Part shown: positions 34,888 to 43,438 of the stretch, one piece after another
Layout of the letters: the number at the start of each line of letters is the position of its first letter
Numbering within the stretch: position 1 is the stretch's first letter
Assembly (NCBI GenBank): GCA_031282245.1
Contig: JAITEB010000017.1
Location: 1 to 64,000 of the forward strand
DNA length: 64,000 nt
Direction of reading: 5' to 3'
From: Oscillospiraceae bacterium
GTDB taxonomy: Bacteria; Bacillota; Clostridia; Oscillospirales; Ruminococcaceae
Translations under genes and position numbers: made by a program
Notes under the pieces: generated by a model
Told to the model about the DNA's origin: nothing
The model's database searches: none
What the model saw: only the letters and a program-made list of their open reading frames with translations

Positions 34888-35355
34888 TTAGAAAACTGAC
34901 TGAAGATTAAAACGATATATGCACTCTTTCGCTCTTCCCTCAAGTATATATATGTCGCTGTCCTCCGGAAGGTCGGCTATGCTCTCCAAAACGCCCCCGG
35001 CATATTCGCAGGTCTTTCTGGACGCGAAATTGTCCGGGGCGCAGGTAATATAAATATACGGCATTTCATGCTTCCGGGCGAGGCGGAACAGGAGCAGACA
35101 GGCTTTGCCCGCGTAATGATTTCCCCGGAAATTTTCGTGAACGGCATAACCTATATTCCCGCCAAAGTAAGTGTTCCGGTTGTAGCCTATGCGCAAGTCG
35201 CATTTGCCGACTTCGCAGCCGTCAGAAGCCCGGCATATATTAAAGTGATAAGCCGGAACCCAGTTTTTTTCGGGATCAGCCGGGCTTGTCCGGGTCAGCT
35301 TTAAAAAAATTTCCTCCGTCAGCAAGTCATTTGTATCAAAAAACATAAAGCTCAT
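34888..35355 (-). CDS. GNAT-family N-acetyltransferase
   Basis: 155 residues from the ATG at 35355, whose ATGA overlaps the stop of the upstream gene; a longer frame would extend into that gene. The GNAT fold is seen in CEVGKCDLRIGYNRNTYFGGNIGYAVHENFRGNHYAGKACLLL, with the acetyl-CoA loop RGNHYAGKA replacing the usual Q/RxxGxG/A. PYIYITCAPDNFASRKTCEYAGG is the typical C-terminal motif. It acetylates an amine on a small molecule or protein; the substrate is unknown. It is coupled to the zinc-ribbon membrane protein gene. Confidence 0.82.
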   Translation of the reverse strand: MSFMFFDTNDLLTEEIFLKLTRTSPADPEKNWVPAYHFNICRASDGCEVGKCDLRIGYNRNTYFGGNIGYAVHENFRGNHYAGKACLLLFRLARKHEMPYIYITCAPDNFASRKTCEYAGGVLESIADLPEDSDIYILEGRAKECIYRFNLQSVF

Positions 35356-35768
35356 ACCTTTCGGATAAATTTTCCGCCGCACTTGCGGCAGGAAATCGCG
35401 ATTCTTCCCCTCCCGCGGGGCACGCGGAGTTTACTGCCGCAGTTGGGGCAGCGTATATGCCTGTAATTTCTGGAGTCTTTTATAATTTGCAGCCTGACTT
35501 TGAACCGGCCGGCAAGCTTATTAAGGCGCAGAACAAGCCACTGATTTTCTTTTTGCCGCTGGTATATATTTTTGGAGAGCGTCCGGAACAGGCAGTATAT
35601 AATTCCAATATAATAAAGCGGCATAAGCCATGGGACACCGGCAAGCCGGGCAATAAAAAACGTTATAAAACTGGCGGTAAGCACAGCCCATGTAAGCTGG
35701 TCAACACCGTTTCTGCCGTACAAAAAGCGCCGCAAAGCGGCCGCGATACGCTCGCCAAGATTCTTCAT
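35352..35768 (-). CDS. membrane protein with C-terminal zinc ribbon
   Basis: About 138 residues. The start at 35768 (MKNLGERI) is preferred because AAAGGGG lies 11 bases upstream; ATG 35777 is too close to it. Two transmembrane helices lie at about 26-45 and 48-66 (LTWAVLTASFITFFIARLAG, LMPLYYIGIIYCLF). A basic region and a zinc ribbon (CPNCGSKLRVPRGRGRIAISCRKCGGKF) lie near the C-terminus on the cytoplasmic side. This arrangement is common in uncharacterised clostridial proteins. It may act with the coupled acetyltransferase. Confidence 0.75.
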   Translation of the reverse strand: MKNLGERIAAALRRFLYGRNGVDQLTWAVLTASFITFFIARLAGVPWLMPLYYIGIIYCLFRTLSKNIYQRQKENQWLVLRLNKLAGRFKVRLQIIKDSRNYRHIRCPNCGSKLRVPRGRGRIAISCRKCGGKFIRKV

Positions 35769-35930
35769 GCCTGTCATATCCCCTTTTATTAACTATTTTG
35801 ATTATACCTGTGCGGCCTGTATTCTTCAATATTATTTATATTTAAAATATATCAATAATATTTTAAATTAATTACAAAAATTTTTTTAATAAATATTTTT
35901 GTAAATAAGCAAAAAAATATAAATTTGGGC

Positions 35931-35959
35931 TTGCAAAATTAATTTAAATAGTATATAAT
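35931..35959 (+). promoter_or_regulatory. promoter of the candidate small RNA
   Basis: TTGCAA (35931-35936) and TATAAT (35954-35959) are exactly 17 bases apart in very AT-rich DNA; the predicted start is near 35966. Confidence 0.75.
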
Positions 35960-35965
35960 AAACTT

Positions 35966-36097
35966 ATCTTAATAAGAAAGGAGGGGGTTATAATCAGCAT
36001 AGTCTGTGCAATGCCTCTCCGGGAGGTTACACCTTAGCCTTGCGGCGGGGCGTTCCCAGAGGTACCCGGCGGGAGAAATTCTGCCGGGTATTTTTTT
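35966..36097 (+). ncRNA. candidate stand-alone small RNA (about 130 nt)
   Basis: A transcript bounded by a good promoter and an intrinsic terminator contains no credible coding frame. The 5' part carries a very strong SD-like tract (AAAGGAGGGGG, 35977-35987) with no start codon at a suitable distance. It then has a CCTC...GAGG hairpin (about 36014-36026), a GGG...CCC hairpin, and AGAGGTA that could pair instead with TGCCTCT, so two exclusive folds are possible. The terminator stem is TACCCGGC/GCCGGGTA (36063-36070 with 36083-36090) followed by seven T. All flanking genes are on the minus strand, so it is not a leader of a downstream gene. I could not match it to 6S, SRP RNA, tmRNA, RNase P or common riboswitches. 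Confidence 0.6.
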
Positions 36098-36137
36098 GCG
36101 CAAACGCAAAGCGCTTATAAAGGCAGTTTACAATATG

Positions 36138-36174
36138 CAGGGGGCAGATTTTAAAACCTGCCCCTGGTTTTTTT
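36138..36174 (+). terminator. second hairpin-T-run after the small RNA
   Basis: CAGGGGGCAG (36138-36147) pairs with CTGCCCCTG (36158-36166) and is followed on the plus strand by seven T. On the minus strand it lies directly behind the DHHW gene stop. Confidence 0.75.
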
Positions 36175-37315
36175 ATCCCAGTTTAGAGGTCACAAGATTC
36201 TGCGAAAAAGTCTCCGTGCTGTAGAGATACAAAACAGCGTCGTAGTCCGCCGGGCTGACAAGCTCCTCCAAGTCCACGACAAGGCTGCGCAGGTCAATAA
36301 GCGTGATTTTTTCGTAATCCCTGGCCAGCATTGGCGCCAGGCTGTGCGCATAAGAATCCTTGAAAATCAGCAGAGATTTTCCGGATTGACTGCCTGTCTC
36401 AAAAGTAATCGCCGGCTGGAGCGGGCCGAAAATATAAGAATATTTATCTTTTTTGGAGAGATACTCGTCAAAATAAATCGAACTGAATTCCCGGTTTTCT
36501 TTGCCGTCAAAAATGGTGAATTTATTTATACTTCCGGTATTATATATCTCGATTGTGTCGGCTTGTATCTTTCCCCGGAAGCCGCATTTTGAATCAAGCG
36601 TGCCCCAAAAGTCGGGACTGACCGCCGTAATAGAAAACTCTTCCTGATATTTCGCCGGAAGCCCGGCGGCGCCGCAGAACTCTCTATAAGCGAGAAAAGC
36701 CCCATAGCTGGTCCAGTGGTGATCCGTCCTGTAGAAAATATACTCGTCCTTGTGGGCGGCAAGAACGCTCAAGACGTCTATAACTTCTGTGAAGGGCGCG
36801 ACAGCGCTGTTAACCATGCCGATAAACGCGCCCTGATCCCAGGGCTGGGCGGTATAGGGCAGAAGTTCTTTCTGGATTTCGGAGGCGCCGGGCACAAGCA
36901 TAAAATAAGACGGCAAAGAATATTTCCCGGCGAAATCTTTTATTCCCTGAATGTTTGCCTCAATATAGCCCGTCTGCCGGGAATTCGGCGCGGGCAGGTC
37001 GGCCATAAGGCGGTCGCCGCAGATAAAAACGTCGTTGACTTCCCGCTTGCCCGTCAGATAATCAAGCCCGGTTTGCAGGCTGATCCATCCGTCGCGGCCA
37101 ATAAACTGGTCGTTGACGAACGTGTCAATGTCCATTGCGAACTCGTTTTCTACAAGGCGTTTCCAGCTGTATTCCGGGAACTGCTTCAAGCCGCGGTTTT
37201 CGTTTTCTGAGAAAGCTTTCGTTGGCGTTAATATATTCCAGATGATAAGCGTAAGCCAGAAAATCATAAAAACCGCAAAGAAAAATATATTTTTGTTTTT
37301 AAAAACTTTCCCCAT
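36173..37315 (-). CDS. DHHW-family membrane-anchored protein (AlgX/SGNH-like)
   Basis: A 380-residue protein with an N-terminal membrane anchor (about 9-30) and an extracytoplasmic domain. The motif FYRTDHHWTSYGAFLAY (about 194-210) defines the DHHW family, related to the AlgJ/AlgX SGNH-type O-acetyltransferase domain. KSLLIFKDSYAHSLAPML near the C-terminus supplies the Ser of the second block. FVNDQFIGRDGWISLQ is another family hallmark. Members usually pair with an MBOAT acyltransferase to acetylate polysaccharide, but none is in this window. The gene starts 18 bases after tyrA on the same strand and may be the tail of the aro operon by position only. Confidence 0.85.
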   Translation of the reverse strand: MGKVFKNKNIFFFAVFMIFWLTLIIWNILTPTKAFSENENRGLKQFPEYSWKRLVENEFAMDIDTFVNDQFIGRDGWISLQTGLDYLTGKREVNDVFICGDRLMADLPAPNSRQTGYIEANIQGIKDFAGKYSLPSYFMLVPGASEIQKELLPYTAQPWDQGAFIGMVNSAVAPFTEVIDVLSVLAAHKDEYIFYRTDHHWTSYGAFLAYREFCGAAGLPAKYQEEFSITAVSPDFWGTLDSKCGFRGKIQADTIEIYNTGSINKFTIFDGKENREFSSIYFDEYLSKKDKYSYIFGPLQPAITFETGSQSGKSLLIFKDSYAHSLAPMLARDYEKITLIDLRSLVVDLEELVSPADYDAVLYLYSTETFSQNLVTSKLG

Positions 37316-37333
37316 TGTTAAACTCCTGTTAAA

Positions 37334-38167
37334 TCATAAAGTATTTTTTATCCTGGCGGAACTCCGGAAAAGCTCTTTCAGCCCCTCCGGGTCGCTTTCT
37401 TCAAGGCGGAGCTTTATTTTGTCAACCTCGGCCTCAAATAAAGCGATCATTTCAAGAAGATATTCCCGGTTTCCCATGAAAAGCTCCGCCCACAGATCCT
37501 CGTTTATACTTGCGATGCGGGTTATTCCCCGGTAGCTGTCGCCGCTGAGCGCTTCGACTTTTGCTTCGTTCCGGGAAGCGTTGACAAGCGCGACGGCTAT
37601 CACATGCGAAAGCTGGGATGTGAACGCAATGCCCCTGTCATGCTCTTCCGGCGAAAGCCGCGTTATTTTTCCAAAGCCGCAGTCTTTCGCGAGCTTTTCA
37701 ACAAGGGCAAGGCTTTCCGGCCTGTTCCCTTCTGCAGGGACAATCAAAAAATTCGCGCCCTTTAGCACATCGGCGGAAGCGAATTTAATTCCCCGGCTTT
37801 CCCTCCCGGCCATTGGATGCGTGAAGACAAAATCGCACTGCGGGGGCTTTGCGGCCAGAATCTGCGGTACAATTCCGCGCTTTATGCCCGTGACGTCCAT
37901 CAGAACCGCGCCGGGCCTGAAAAACGCGGCGTTCTCCCTTACAAAGCTTTCCATTGCGTCGGGGTACAGGCAGATGATAACAAGCTCCGCTTCCGGGAGG
38001 ATCTCCTCCGGCCTTGTGCTCCCTTTGGAAATCATTCCGGCGGACAGCGCGTATTCCGCAGTGCTTTCGCTCCGCGTCAGTCCGAAAACCGTATAATCCG
38101 GATTCTCTTTCAGGCCGAGCGCAATTGAACCGCCGACAATGCCAAGGCCGACAACGGCAGTTTTCAT
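37334..38167 (-). CDS. tyrA: prephenate dehydrogenase
   Basis: A 277-residue NAD(P)-dependent enzyme making 4-hydroxyphenylpyruvate from prephenate, the tyrosine branch. The N-terminal Rossmann motif is VGLGIVGGSIALGL; FTHPMAGRESRGIKFASADVLKGANFLIVP and DRGIAFTSQLSHVIAVALVN are family landmarks. No C-terminal ACT domain is seen, so feedback inhibition by tyrosine may be weaker or different. It overlaps aroQ by four bases (ATGA). Confidence 0.94.
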   Translation of the reverse strand: MKTAVVGLGIVGGSIALGLKENPDYTVFGLTRSESTAEYALSAGMISKGSTRPEEILPEAELVIICLYPDAMESFVRENAAFFRPGAVLMDVTGIKRGIVPQILAAKPPQCDFVFTHPMAGRESRGIKFASADVLKGANFLIVPAEGNRPESLALVEKLAKDCGFGKITRLSPEEHDRGIAFTSQLSHVIAVALVNASRNEAKVEALSGDSYRGITRIASINEDLWAELFMGNREYLLEMIALFEAEVDKIKLRLEESDPEGLKELFRSSARIKNTL

Positions 38168-38622
38168 GATCCGCTTTCCTCCCGCCGGGCATTTATATAG
38201 TTGATAAGCCCGTCCATGGCCAGCACATAGCCGTAAATCCCCATACCGGCGATCTGCCCGGCGCAGGCCGGGGCGGTCATGGATTTTCGCCGGAATTCTT
38301 CGCGCTTGTGGATGTTCGAGATATGCACTTCAACGGCGGGCAGGTTTACGGCTTTCAGCGCGTCCAGAATCGCGACGGATGTGTGAGTATATGCCGCGGG
38401 ATTGATTATAATGCCGTCAAAGCCGTTTGTAAGAGCTTCCTGTATAAAATCAACAAGCCTGCCCTCTATGTTGCTCTGCCGGCATTCAAGCTCCACGCCG
38501 CGCTGGGCCGCGGCCTTTTCTACAGTCGCAATAAGGCTGGCGTAATTTGTCGTGCCGTATATATTTTTCTCGCGTATGCCCAGAAGATTCAGGTTCGGGC
38601 CGTTGATAAGCATAAATTTCAT
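38164..38622 (-). CDS. aroQ: type II 3-dehydroquinate dehydratase
   Basis: A 152-residue dodecameric type II enzyme converting 3-dehydroquinate to 3-dehydroshikimate. INGPNLNLLGIREKNIYG contains the catalytic Tyr loop. QSNIEGRLVDFIQEA, INPAAYTHTSVAILDAL and VEVHISNIHKREEFR follow the family pattern. It overlaps aroK and tyrA by four bases each, an operon sign. Confidence 0.96.
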   Translation of the reverse strand: MKFMLINGPNLNLLGIREKNIYGTTNYASLIATVEKAAAQRGVELECRQSNIEGRLVDFIQEALTNGFDGIIINPAAYTHTSVAILDALKAVNLPAVEVHISNIHKREEFRRKSMTAPACAGQIAGMGIYGYVLAMDGLINYINARREESGS

Positions 38623-39119
38623 ATTTTCAGCTCCTGGATTTTTTGATAGATTTTCTCCGCCGCCTCTTCGATTGTTCCCGTGCTTTTTATTATAAAATCG
38701 GCGTATTTTTCATAGAGCGGCGCGCGCTCGGCCATAATTTCATAAAGCCGTTCGGGTTTATCGCGCAAAAGCGGGCGGCCGCGCATGTCCGCGCTGGCAA
38801 GAACCAGTTCGGGCGGGCGCTTGATATAGACAATAATGCCGCTGCGAGAAAGCTTCTGCATATTTGCGGCGTTTTTCACAACGCCGCCGCCCGTCGCAAC
38901 AACGCAGCTTTCAAGCCGCGATATATCCTCTGCGGCGCGGGCTTCGGCGCGGCGAAAATTCTCCTCGCCCGGCTCGAAAAGCTGGCCGACGCTCTTGCCC
39001 TCTTTAAGCTCTATATATTCGTCCATGTCGATAAAAACCCGGCCAAGGCGCCTTGCCAAAACTCTTCCGGCGCTGGTCTTTCCCGCGCCCATATTCCCGA
39101 TTAAAACTATATTCAACAA
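38619..39119 (-). CDS. aroK: shikimate kinase
   Basis: About 166 residues from a TTG at 39119 with AAAAAGG seven bases upstream, giving (M)LNIVLIGNMGAGKTSAG; the adjacent TTG is a close alternative. The longer frame extends into aroE and is rejected. Walker A GNMGAGKT, the shikimate-binding DMDEYIE and GEENFRRAEARA, and VATGGGVV are intact, and the lid MRGRPLLRD is present. It phosphorylates shikimate using ATP. Confidence 0.94.
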   Translation of the reverse strand: MLNIVLIGNMGAGKTSAGRVLARRLGRVFIDMDEYIELKEGKSVGQLFEPGEENFRRAEARAAEDISRLESCVVATGGGVVKNAANMQKLSRSGIIVYIKRPPELVLASADMRGRPLLRDKPERLYEIMAERAPLYEKYADFIIKSTGTIEEAAEKIYQKIQELKI

Positions 39120-39175
39120 AACATCACCTTTTTGCTCTTGCGCGTGTCTGGCGGCAGGCGGCCGCTTCCGCAGGA

Positions 39176-39961
39176 TTACAGCCACGTCTTGGCCTGCTCA
39201 TATAAAAGATTCCCCACGGCGTCGCCGATTTTAATATTGTGCCAAATTTCCTGCGCGCGTATCGCCTGAAAAATAAGCATGTACAAACCGTTTTCAACCC
39301 TAAGCCCGGCATTCCTGGCCCGCTTTGTGAAAAGCGTGCTGAAGGGGTTAAAAACCAAATCAAAAGCATAGTCGAATTTTTGCAGTATTTCCTCGCTGAC
39401 GGGGCTTTTTTCTTCGTCCGGGTACATGCCGACAGGGGTCGCGTTTATTATTATATCTTTTTCGGATATCCGCGCAAGATGTTCATAACCGGGGTACCAG
39501 TCGTCGTGGCGAGTGATAACCGCAAGCTCGGCTATGCCTTTATCTATCAGGCAGGCCTGAACAGCCTTAGAAGCCCCGCCGTTGCCCAGAACAACCGCAA
39601 ATTTTCCCTCCGGCTCAAAGCCCAGTTTTTCAAAAGTCTTTTCTATGCCATAATAATCAGTATTATATCCGGTAGCTTTTCCAGAGTTTATACTAATTGT
39701 ATTGACGGCGCCGATTGCGGCGGCCTGCGGAGAAAGCTCGTCCAGCTGGGAAAGCACCGTTGTTTTATACGGAATAGTAATATTAGCGCCGGTTATACTC
39801 AAAGTTTTTAACGCGGCGACAATATTCCCGGCGTTTTCCCCGGCAACTTCAAACAGCCGGTAGTCAAGCTCCAGGTTCAGCTTTTCCGCAATAAAACGGT
39901 GGATCTTCGGCGAAAGGCTGTGCCCCAGTTTTTTGCCGATCAGGCCGTAAAGGCTTGTCAT
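39176..39961 (-). CDS. aroE: shikimate dehydrogenase
   Basis: A 261-residue NADPH-dependent reductase of 3-dehydroshikimate. The N-terminal substrate motif is GKKLGHSLSPKIHRF, the catalytic Lys lies in ITIPYKTTVLSQLDELSPQA, and the cofactor-binding motif is VLGNGGASKAV. NATPVGMYPDE is also typical. It starts four bases after pheA. Confidence 0.96.
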   Translation of the reverse strand: MTSLYGLIGKKLGHSLSPKIHRFIAEKLNLELDYRLFEVAGENAGNIVAALKTLSITGANITIPYKTTVLSQLDELSPQAAAIGAVNTISINSGKATGYNTDYYGIEKTFEKLGFEPEGKFAVVLGNGGASKAVQACLIDKGIAELAVITRHDDWYPGYEHLARISEKDIIINATPVGMYPDEEKSPVSEEILQKFDYAFDLVFNPFSTLFTKRARNAGLRVENGLYMLIFQAIRAQEIWHNIKIGDAVGNLLYEQAKTWL

Positions 39962-39964
39962 ATT

Positions 39965-41068
39965 TTAAAACACCTCCCGTTTATAGCAGCCGAGGATTTT
40001 CACAAAAGCCGCGTCCCGCCTCACCCGGTCTATCGCCTTTTTGAAATTCCCATCGTCAAGATTGGAAGCGACGTCCGAATAAAAAACGTATTCCCAGGGC
40101 TGGTTTGGAATCGGGCGCGATTCCAGATTATTCATGTTAATATTATTGTCGCGGAAAGCCTCCAGAACGCGCAGCAGGCTTCCTACGGCATCTCGAAGGC
40201 CGAAAATAAAAGAAATTTTGTCCGCATTATTATCATAGGCAAGTTCGCGGCCAAGCTTGACAAAACGGGTGTAATTCTTGCTGTTGTCGCCGATATTTTC
40301 AGCAATAATTTCCAGATTGTAAAGCCGCGCCGCGTCCCTGCTGGAAATCGCCGCAAAAGAAGGACTCGCCTGCTCCGCGACGAACTTCGCGCTGATGGCC
40401 GTATTATAATATGGAAACCGCTCCCAGTCTTTATGCCTGGCAAGGAATTTCCCGCTTTGCTCAAAGCCCTGCGGGTGGGAGTAAACCCGGCGTATATCCT
40501 CCAGCCTTGCGCCTTTTGGGGCAAGGAGATTATGCTCAACGCGCACCGAATGCTCGGACAGTATGTAGACGTCGCGCTCCCGGAGCAGGTCGTAATTTGC
40601 GCGGATTACCCCTGTTGAGGAATTCTCCACGGGCACAACGCCATATTTTATTTCGCCGCTTTCAAGCGCGTCGAAAACATCGGAAAAATCTCTGTAATTC
40701 CGGGCTTCTGCACAGCCGCCCGCAAGCTCGTTTTTAAAAATGAGCAGCATTGCCGTGTGGCCGAACGCGCCTTCCACGCCTTGATAGCCTATATTATATT
40801 TTTCTTTCAGGAATTCCCCCTCGTACTCATGAGCGATGCTGAAAATGCCGCTGTACAGGCGTTCCAGAGCGGGCCTGAATTCGGGGTTTGAAAGCAAGGC
40901 GGAATTTTTTTCGATCACGGCGGCCTCGCGCGCTTTGTTAAGAACCGGAATCCCTTTCGCTTTTTTGATGCGCGCGACGTTCAGAACCTCACCCATACGC
41001 AGCTCGAAAAGCTTTGTAATCTGCGCGTCTATTTTGTCGATATTTTTTCGGGCATCCTCAAGATCCAT
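39965..41068 (-). CDS. pheA: bifunctional chorismate mutase/prephenate dehydratase (P-protein)
   Basis: A 367-residue fusion. Residues 1-85 form an AroQ-class chorismate mutase (LEDARKNIDKIDAQITKLFELRM). Residues about 93-275 form the prephenate dehydratase (GYQGVEGAFGHTAML, VEHNLLAP, NYTRFVKLG with the essential TRF motif). Residues about 283-360 form the ACT regulatory domain with the phenylalanine-binding ESRP. It channels chorismate to phenylpyruvate and is expected to be inhibited by phenylalanine. Confidence 0.95.
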   Translation of the reverse strand: MDLEDARKNIDKIDAQITKLFELRMGEVLNVARIKKAKGIPVLNKAREAAVIEKNSALLSNPEFRPALERLYSGIFSIAHEYEGEFLKEKYNIGYQGVEGAFGHTAMLLIFKNELAGGCAEARNYRDFSDVFDALESGEIKYGVVPVENSSTGVIRANYDLLRERDVYILSEHSVRVEHNLLAPKGARLEDIRRVYSHPQGFEQSGKFLARHKDWERFPYYNTAISAKFVAEQASPSFAAISSRDAARLYNLEIIAENIGDNSKNYTRFVKLGRELAYDNNADKISFIFGLRDAVGSLLRVLEAFRDNNINMNNLESRPIPNQPWEYVFYSDVASNLDDGNFKKAIDRVRRDAAFVKILGCYKREVF

Positions 41069-41115
41069 GTTTTTCCTCCTGCTCTTTTAATTATATGCAA
41101 TGGGCGCGCGGCCTT

Positions 41116-42192
41116 TTAAACCAGAAAATCGGCCAGCGCAACGGCAGTCACAGCCTCCATAACAGGCAGCGCCCGGACAGCGACGCAGGGATCGTGCCGG
41201 CCTTTGACTGAAAATTCCGCGCCCTCCATTTTTTCGACGTCAACCGTGCGCTGCCTGACGCCAACAGAAGGCGTGGGCTTGAGCGCAACGCGGTAAACCA
41301 GCGGCATCCCGCTGGTGATCCCGCCGAGAATCCCGCCGTTGTTGTTTGTGCCCGTTATAATTTTCCCATCTTCAAAATAAAAAGGGTCGTTTGCTTCTGA
41401 ACCTTTTTGGTCGGCAAAGCCGAAACCCAGGCCGAACTCTATTCCCTTTACCGCCGGGACGGAAAACGCAAGGTGCGCAATCTCGCTTTCTATCGAGTCA
41501 AAAAAAGGATTGCCCAGCCCGGCGGGCAGACCGGTGGCGAAAAGCTCCAGGACGCCGCCCACAGAATCCGCTTCTTTTTTGGCCTCCAGAATGCGGGCAA
41601 GCATCCGCCCGGCAAGCAGATCATTCAATGCGGGAACTTCGCGCTCGGCGGCCTTCTGAAAAACTTCATAAGGGGGAAGCTTTTCATAGGAAATTTCCAT
41701 GTCTTCAATGCCGGCTATGCGCTTGACGCGGCCAAAAACGCGAATGCCCCCGCGAAGAAGAAACTGTTTGCACACGGCCCCCGCAAACAGCAGAGGAGCA
41801 GTAAGCCGTCCCGAAAAATGGCCGCCGCCTCTGTAGTCGTTGAAGCCCCTGTATCTTATTGCGCCGGTATAGTCGGCGTGGCCGGGGCGCAGGAATTTTT
41901 TGATTTCTTCGTAGTCGGAGCTGTGCGCGTCGCTGTTCCTGATAAGACCGCAAAGCGCCGAGCCGGTGGTTTTGCCGCTGAAAAATCCGCTGAGAATCTC
42001 AACAGCATCGTTTTCCCTGCGGGAGGTGGAGCTTCTGCCGCGCCCCGGAGCGCGCCGGAGCATTTCCGCGTTTATCAAATCCAGGTCCAGCTCCAGCCCC
42101 GGCGGAACGCCGTCAATCACAACGCCAACGGCCGGCCCGTGGGATTCCCCAAAAATGCCCAGCTTTATTTTGTTCCCCCAAAAGTCGCTCAT
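41116..42192 (-). CDS. aroC: chorismate synthase
   Basis: A 358-residue FMN-dependent enzyme making chorismate from EPSP. It begins with an unusual MSDFWGNKIKLGIFGESHGPAVG; the FGESHG motif and the RRAPGR, RPGHADYTGA and YRGFNDYRGGGHFSGR motifs are the family signatures. GGITSGMPL and RHDPCV follow near the C-terminus. It overlaps aroA by four bases. Confidence 0.96.
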   Translation of the reverse strand: MSDFWGNKIKLGIFGESHGPAVGVVIDGVPPGLELDLDLINAEMLRRAPGRGRSSTSRRENDAVEILSGFFSGKTTGSALCGLIRNSDAHSSDYEEIKKFLRPGHADYTGAIRYRGFNDYRGGGHFSGRLTAPLLFAGAVCKQFLLRGGIRVFGRVKRIAGIEDMEISYEKLPPYEVFQKAAEREVPALNDLLAGRMLARILEAKKEADSVGGVLELFATGLPAGLGNPFFDSIESEIAHLAFSVPAVKGIEFGLGFGFADQKGSEANDPFYFEDGKIITGTNNNGGILGGITSGMPLVYRVALKPTPSVGVRQRTVDVEKMEGAEFSVKGRHDPCVAVRALPVMEAVTAVALADFLV

Positions 42193-43406
42193 TCAACCCG
42201 CCCCCCAAGCATCTTGTAGTCGTCCCAGAAATTGGGGTATGTTTTTTTTACGCAGTCAAAATCATTTATCACAAGCGGCTTTTCGCACCTTGTCGCGGCA
42301 ATGGCGAGAGACATCGCCATTCTGTGGTCGCCGCGGCTGTCGGCCTGCCCGCCCGTTAAACTTTCCACGCCCCTGATTAAAAGGCTGTCCTCCAGTTCTT
42401 TTATATCCGCGCCGATTTTCCCGAGTTCCTTGGCGATGGCGTTCAGCCTGTCGCATTCTTTCAGTCTTAGGCGGCCAATATTTATTATTCTGCTGCTGCC
42501 CGGCGAAAGCGCGCAGGCCACGGACAGCGCGGGAATTATGTCCGGGAATTGCGAACCGTCTATTACCGCCCCGCCGCCGGTTTTTTTCAGGCAGTCCATA
42601 ATTGCCCTGTCGCCCTGACGGGAAGCGGGGTTCAGATTTTGTACGTCTATCGCGTTCCCAATTGCGTTTGCGCACAGGAAAAACGCCGCCTGCGAGTAGT
42701 CGCTTTCTACTGTATAATTTATATTTTTGTATTTCTGGCCGCCTTTTATTCGGAAAAACCTGTAATTCTCGTTTTGGATTTCTATACCGGCAGCCTCTAA
42801 TACATCAAGCGTTAAATCTATATACGGCCGCGACTCAAGCGCGGCGGTCACTTCTATTGTGGAGTTTTTCTCCAGAAGCGGCAGGGCGAACAGCAAACCC
42901 GTTATAAACTGCGAGCTTATATTTCCTGGAATCTGGTAATTGCCGCCCTTTAAACTGCCGCGAACGGCAAAGTTAAACGCGGCGCCTTTAGATTTTGCCC
43001 AGTTTATTTCGTCTTTCTCAAACAGGGGGTAAAAGGGATCCAGCGGCCTTTCGCCAAGGCGCCCGCGCCCGGTAAAGTTCGCCTTGCGCGGGCGCGCAAG
43101 GGCTACTGGAATCATAAACCGCAGCGTCGAGCCGGATTCGTTGCAGTCAATCAAAAGCTCATTTTTTGAGAAAGTGTTTCCGCCGTCTATAACAAGGCTG
43201 TTTTTTTGAATTTCGACAAACGCTCCAAGCCGTTCAACTGCTCTTATTGTCGCAGTTATATCATCCGAAAAGGCAATGTTATTTATATGTGAAAGCCCTT
43301 CGGCAAGCGCCGCGCAGATAATCGCGCGGTGAGCAAGGCTTTTCGACGGCGGCGGGCTTACCGCGCCGCTCAGTTTTGACGGGATCAGCTTGATTCTTTT
43401 TTCCAT
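42189..43406 (-). CDS. aroA: 3-phosphoshikimate 1-carboxyvinyltransferase (EPSP synthase)
   Basis: A 405-residue enzyme joining PEP to shikimate 3-phosphate. The N-terminal PPPSKSLAHRAI binds substrate. NESGSTLRFMIPVALAR occupies the place of the conserved NSGTTxR, with Gly-Ser-Thr in the PEP loop. GNISSQFITGLLFALP, SDYSQAAFFLCA and DHRMAMSLAIA follow. The altered loop (no GNAGTAMRP) places it with class II-like sequences of Firmicutes, which often tolerate glyphosate; this is inference from the motif only. Confidence 0.95.
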   Translation of the reverse strand: MEKRIKLIPSKLSGAVSPPPSKSLAHRAIICAALAEGLSHINNIAFSDDITATIRAVERLGAFVEIQKNSLVIDGGNTFSKNELLIDCNESGSTLRFMIPVALARPRKANFTGRGRLGERPLDPFYPLFEKDEINWAKSKGAAFNFAVRGSLKGGNYQIPGNISSQFITGLLFALPLLEKNSTIEVTAALESRPYIDLTLDVLEAAGIEIQNENYRFFRIKGGQKYKNINYTVESDYSQAAFFLCANAIGNAIDVQNLNPASRQGDRAIMDCLKKTGGGAVIDGSQFPDIIPALSVACALSPGSSRIINIGRLRLKECDRLNAIAKELGKIGADIKELEDSLLIRGVESLTGGQADSRGDHRMAMSLAIAATRCEKPLVINDFDCVKKTYPNFWDDYKMLGGRVE

Positions 43407-43438
43407 GGCTTTAAATTCCCTCTCACATGTCAGGTATA

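Noticed and set aside
35977..36037. Leader peptide (MPLREVTP) in the small RNA
   Set aside because: The ATG at 36011 is 23 bases from the SD-like tract and no downstream gene exists on that strand to be attenuated.
36006..36224. 72-residue plus-strand frame across the candidate small RNA
   Set aside because: It reads through the terminator stem and T run and enters the 3' end of the DHHW gene; the start is a GTG with no proper spacing from the SD-like tract.
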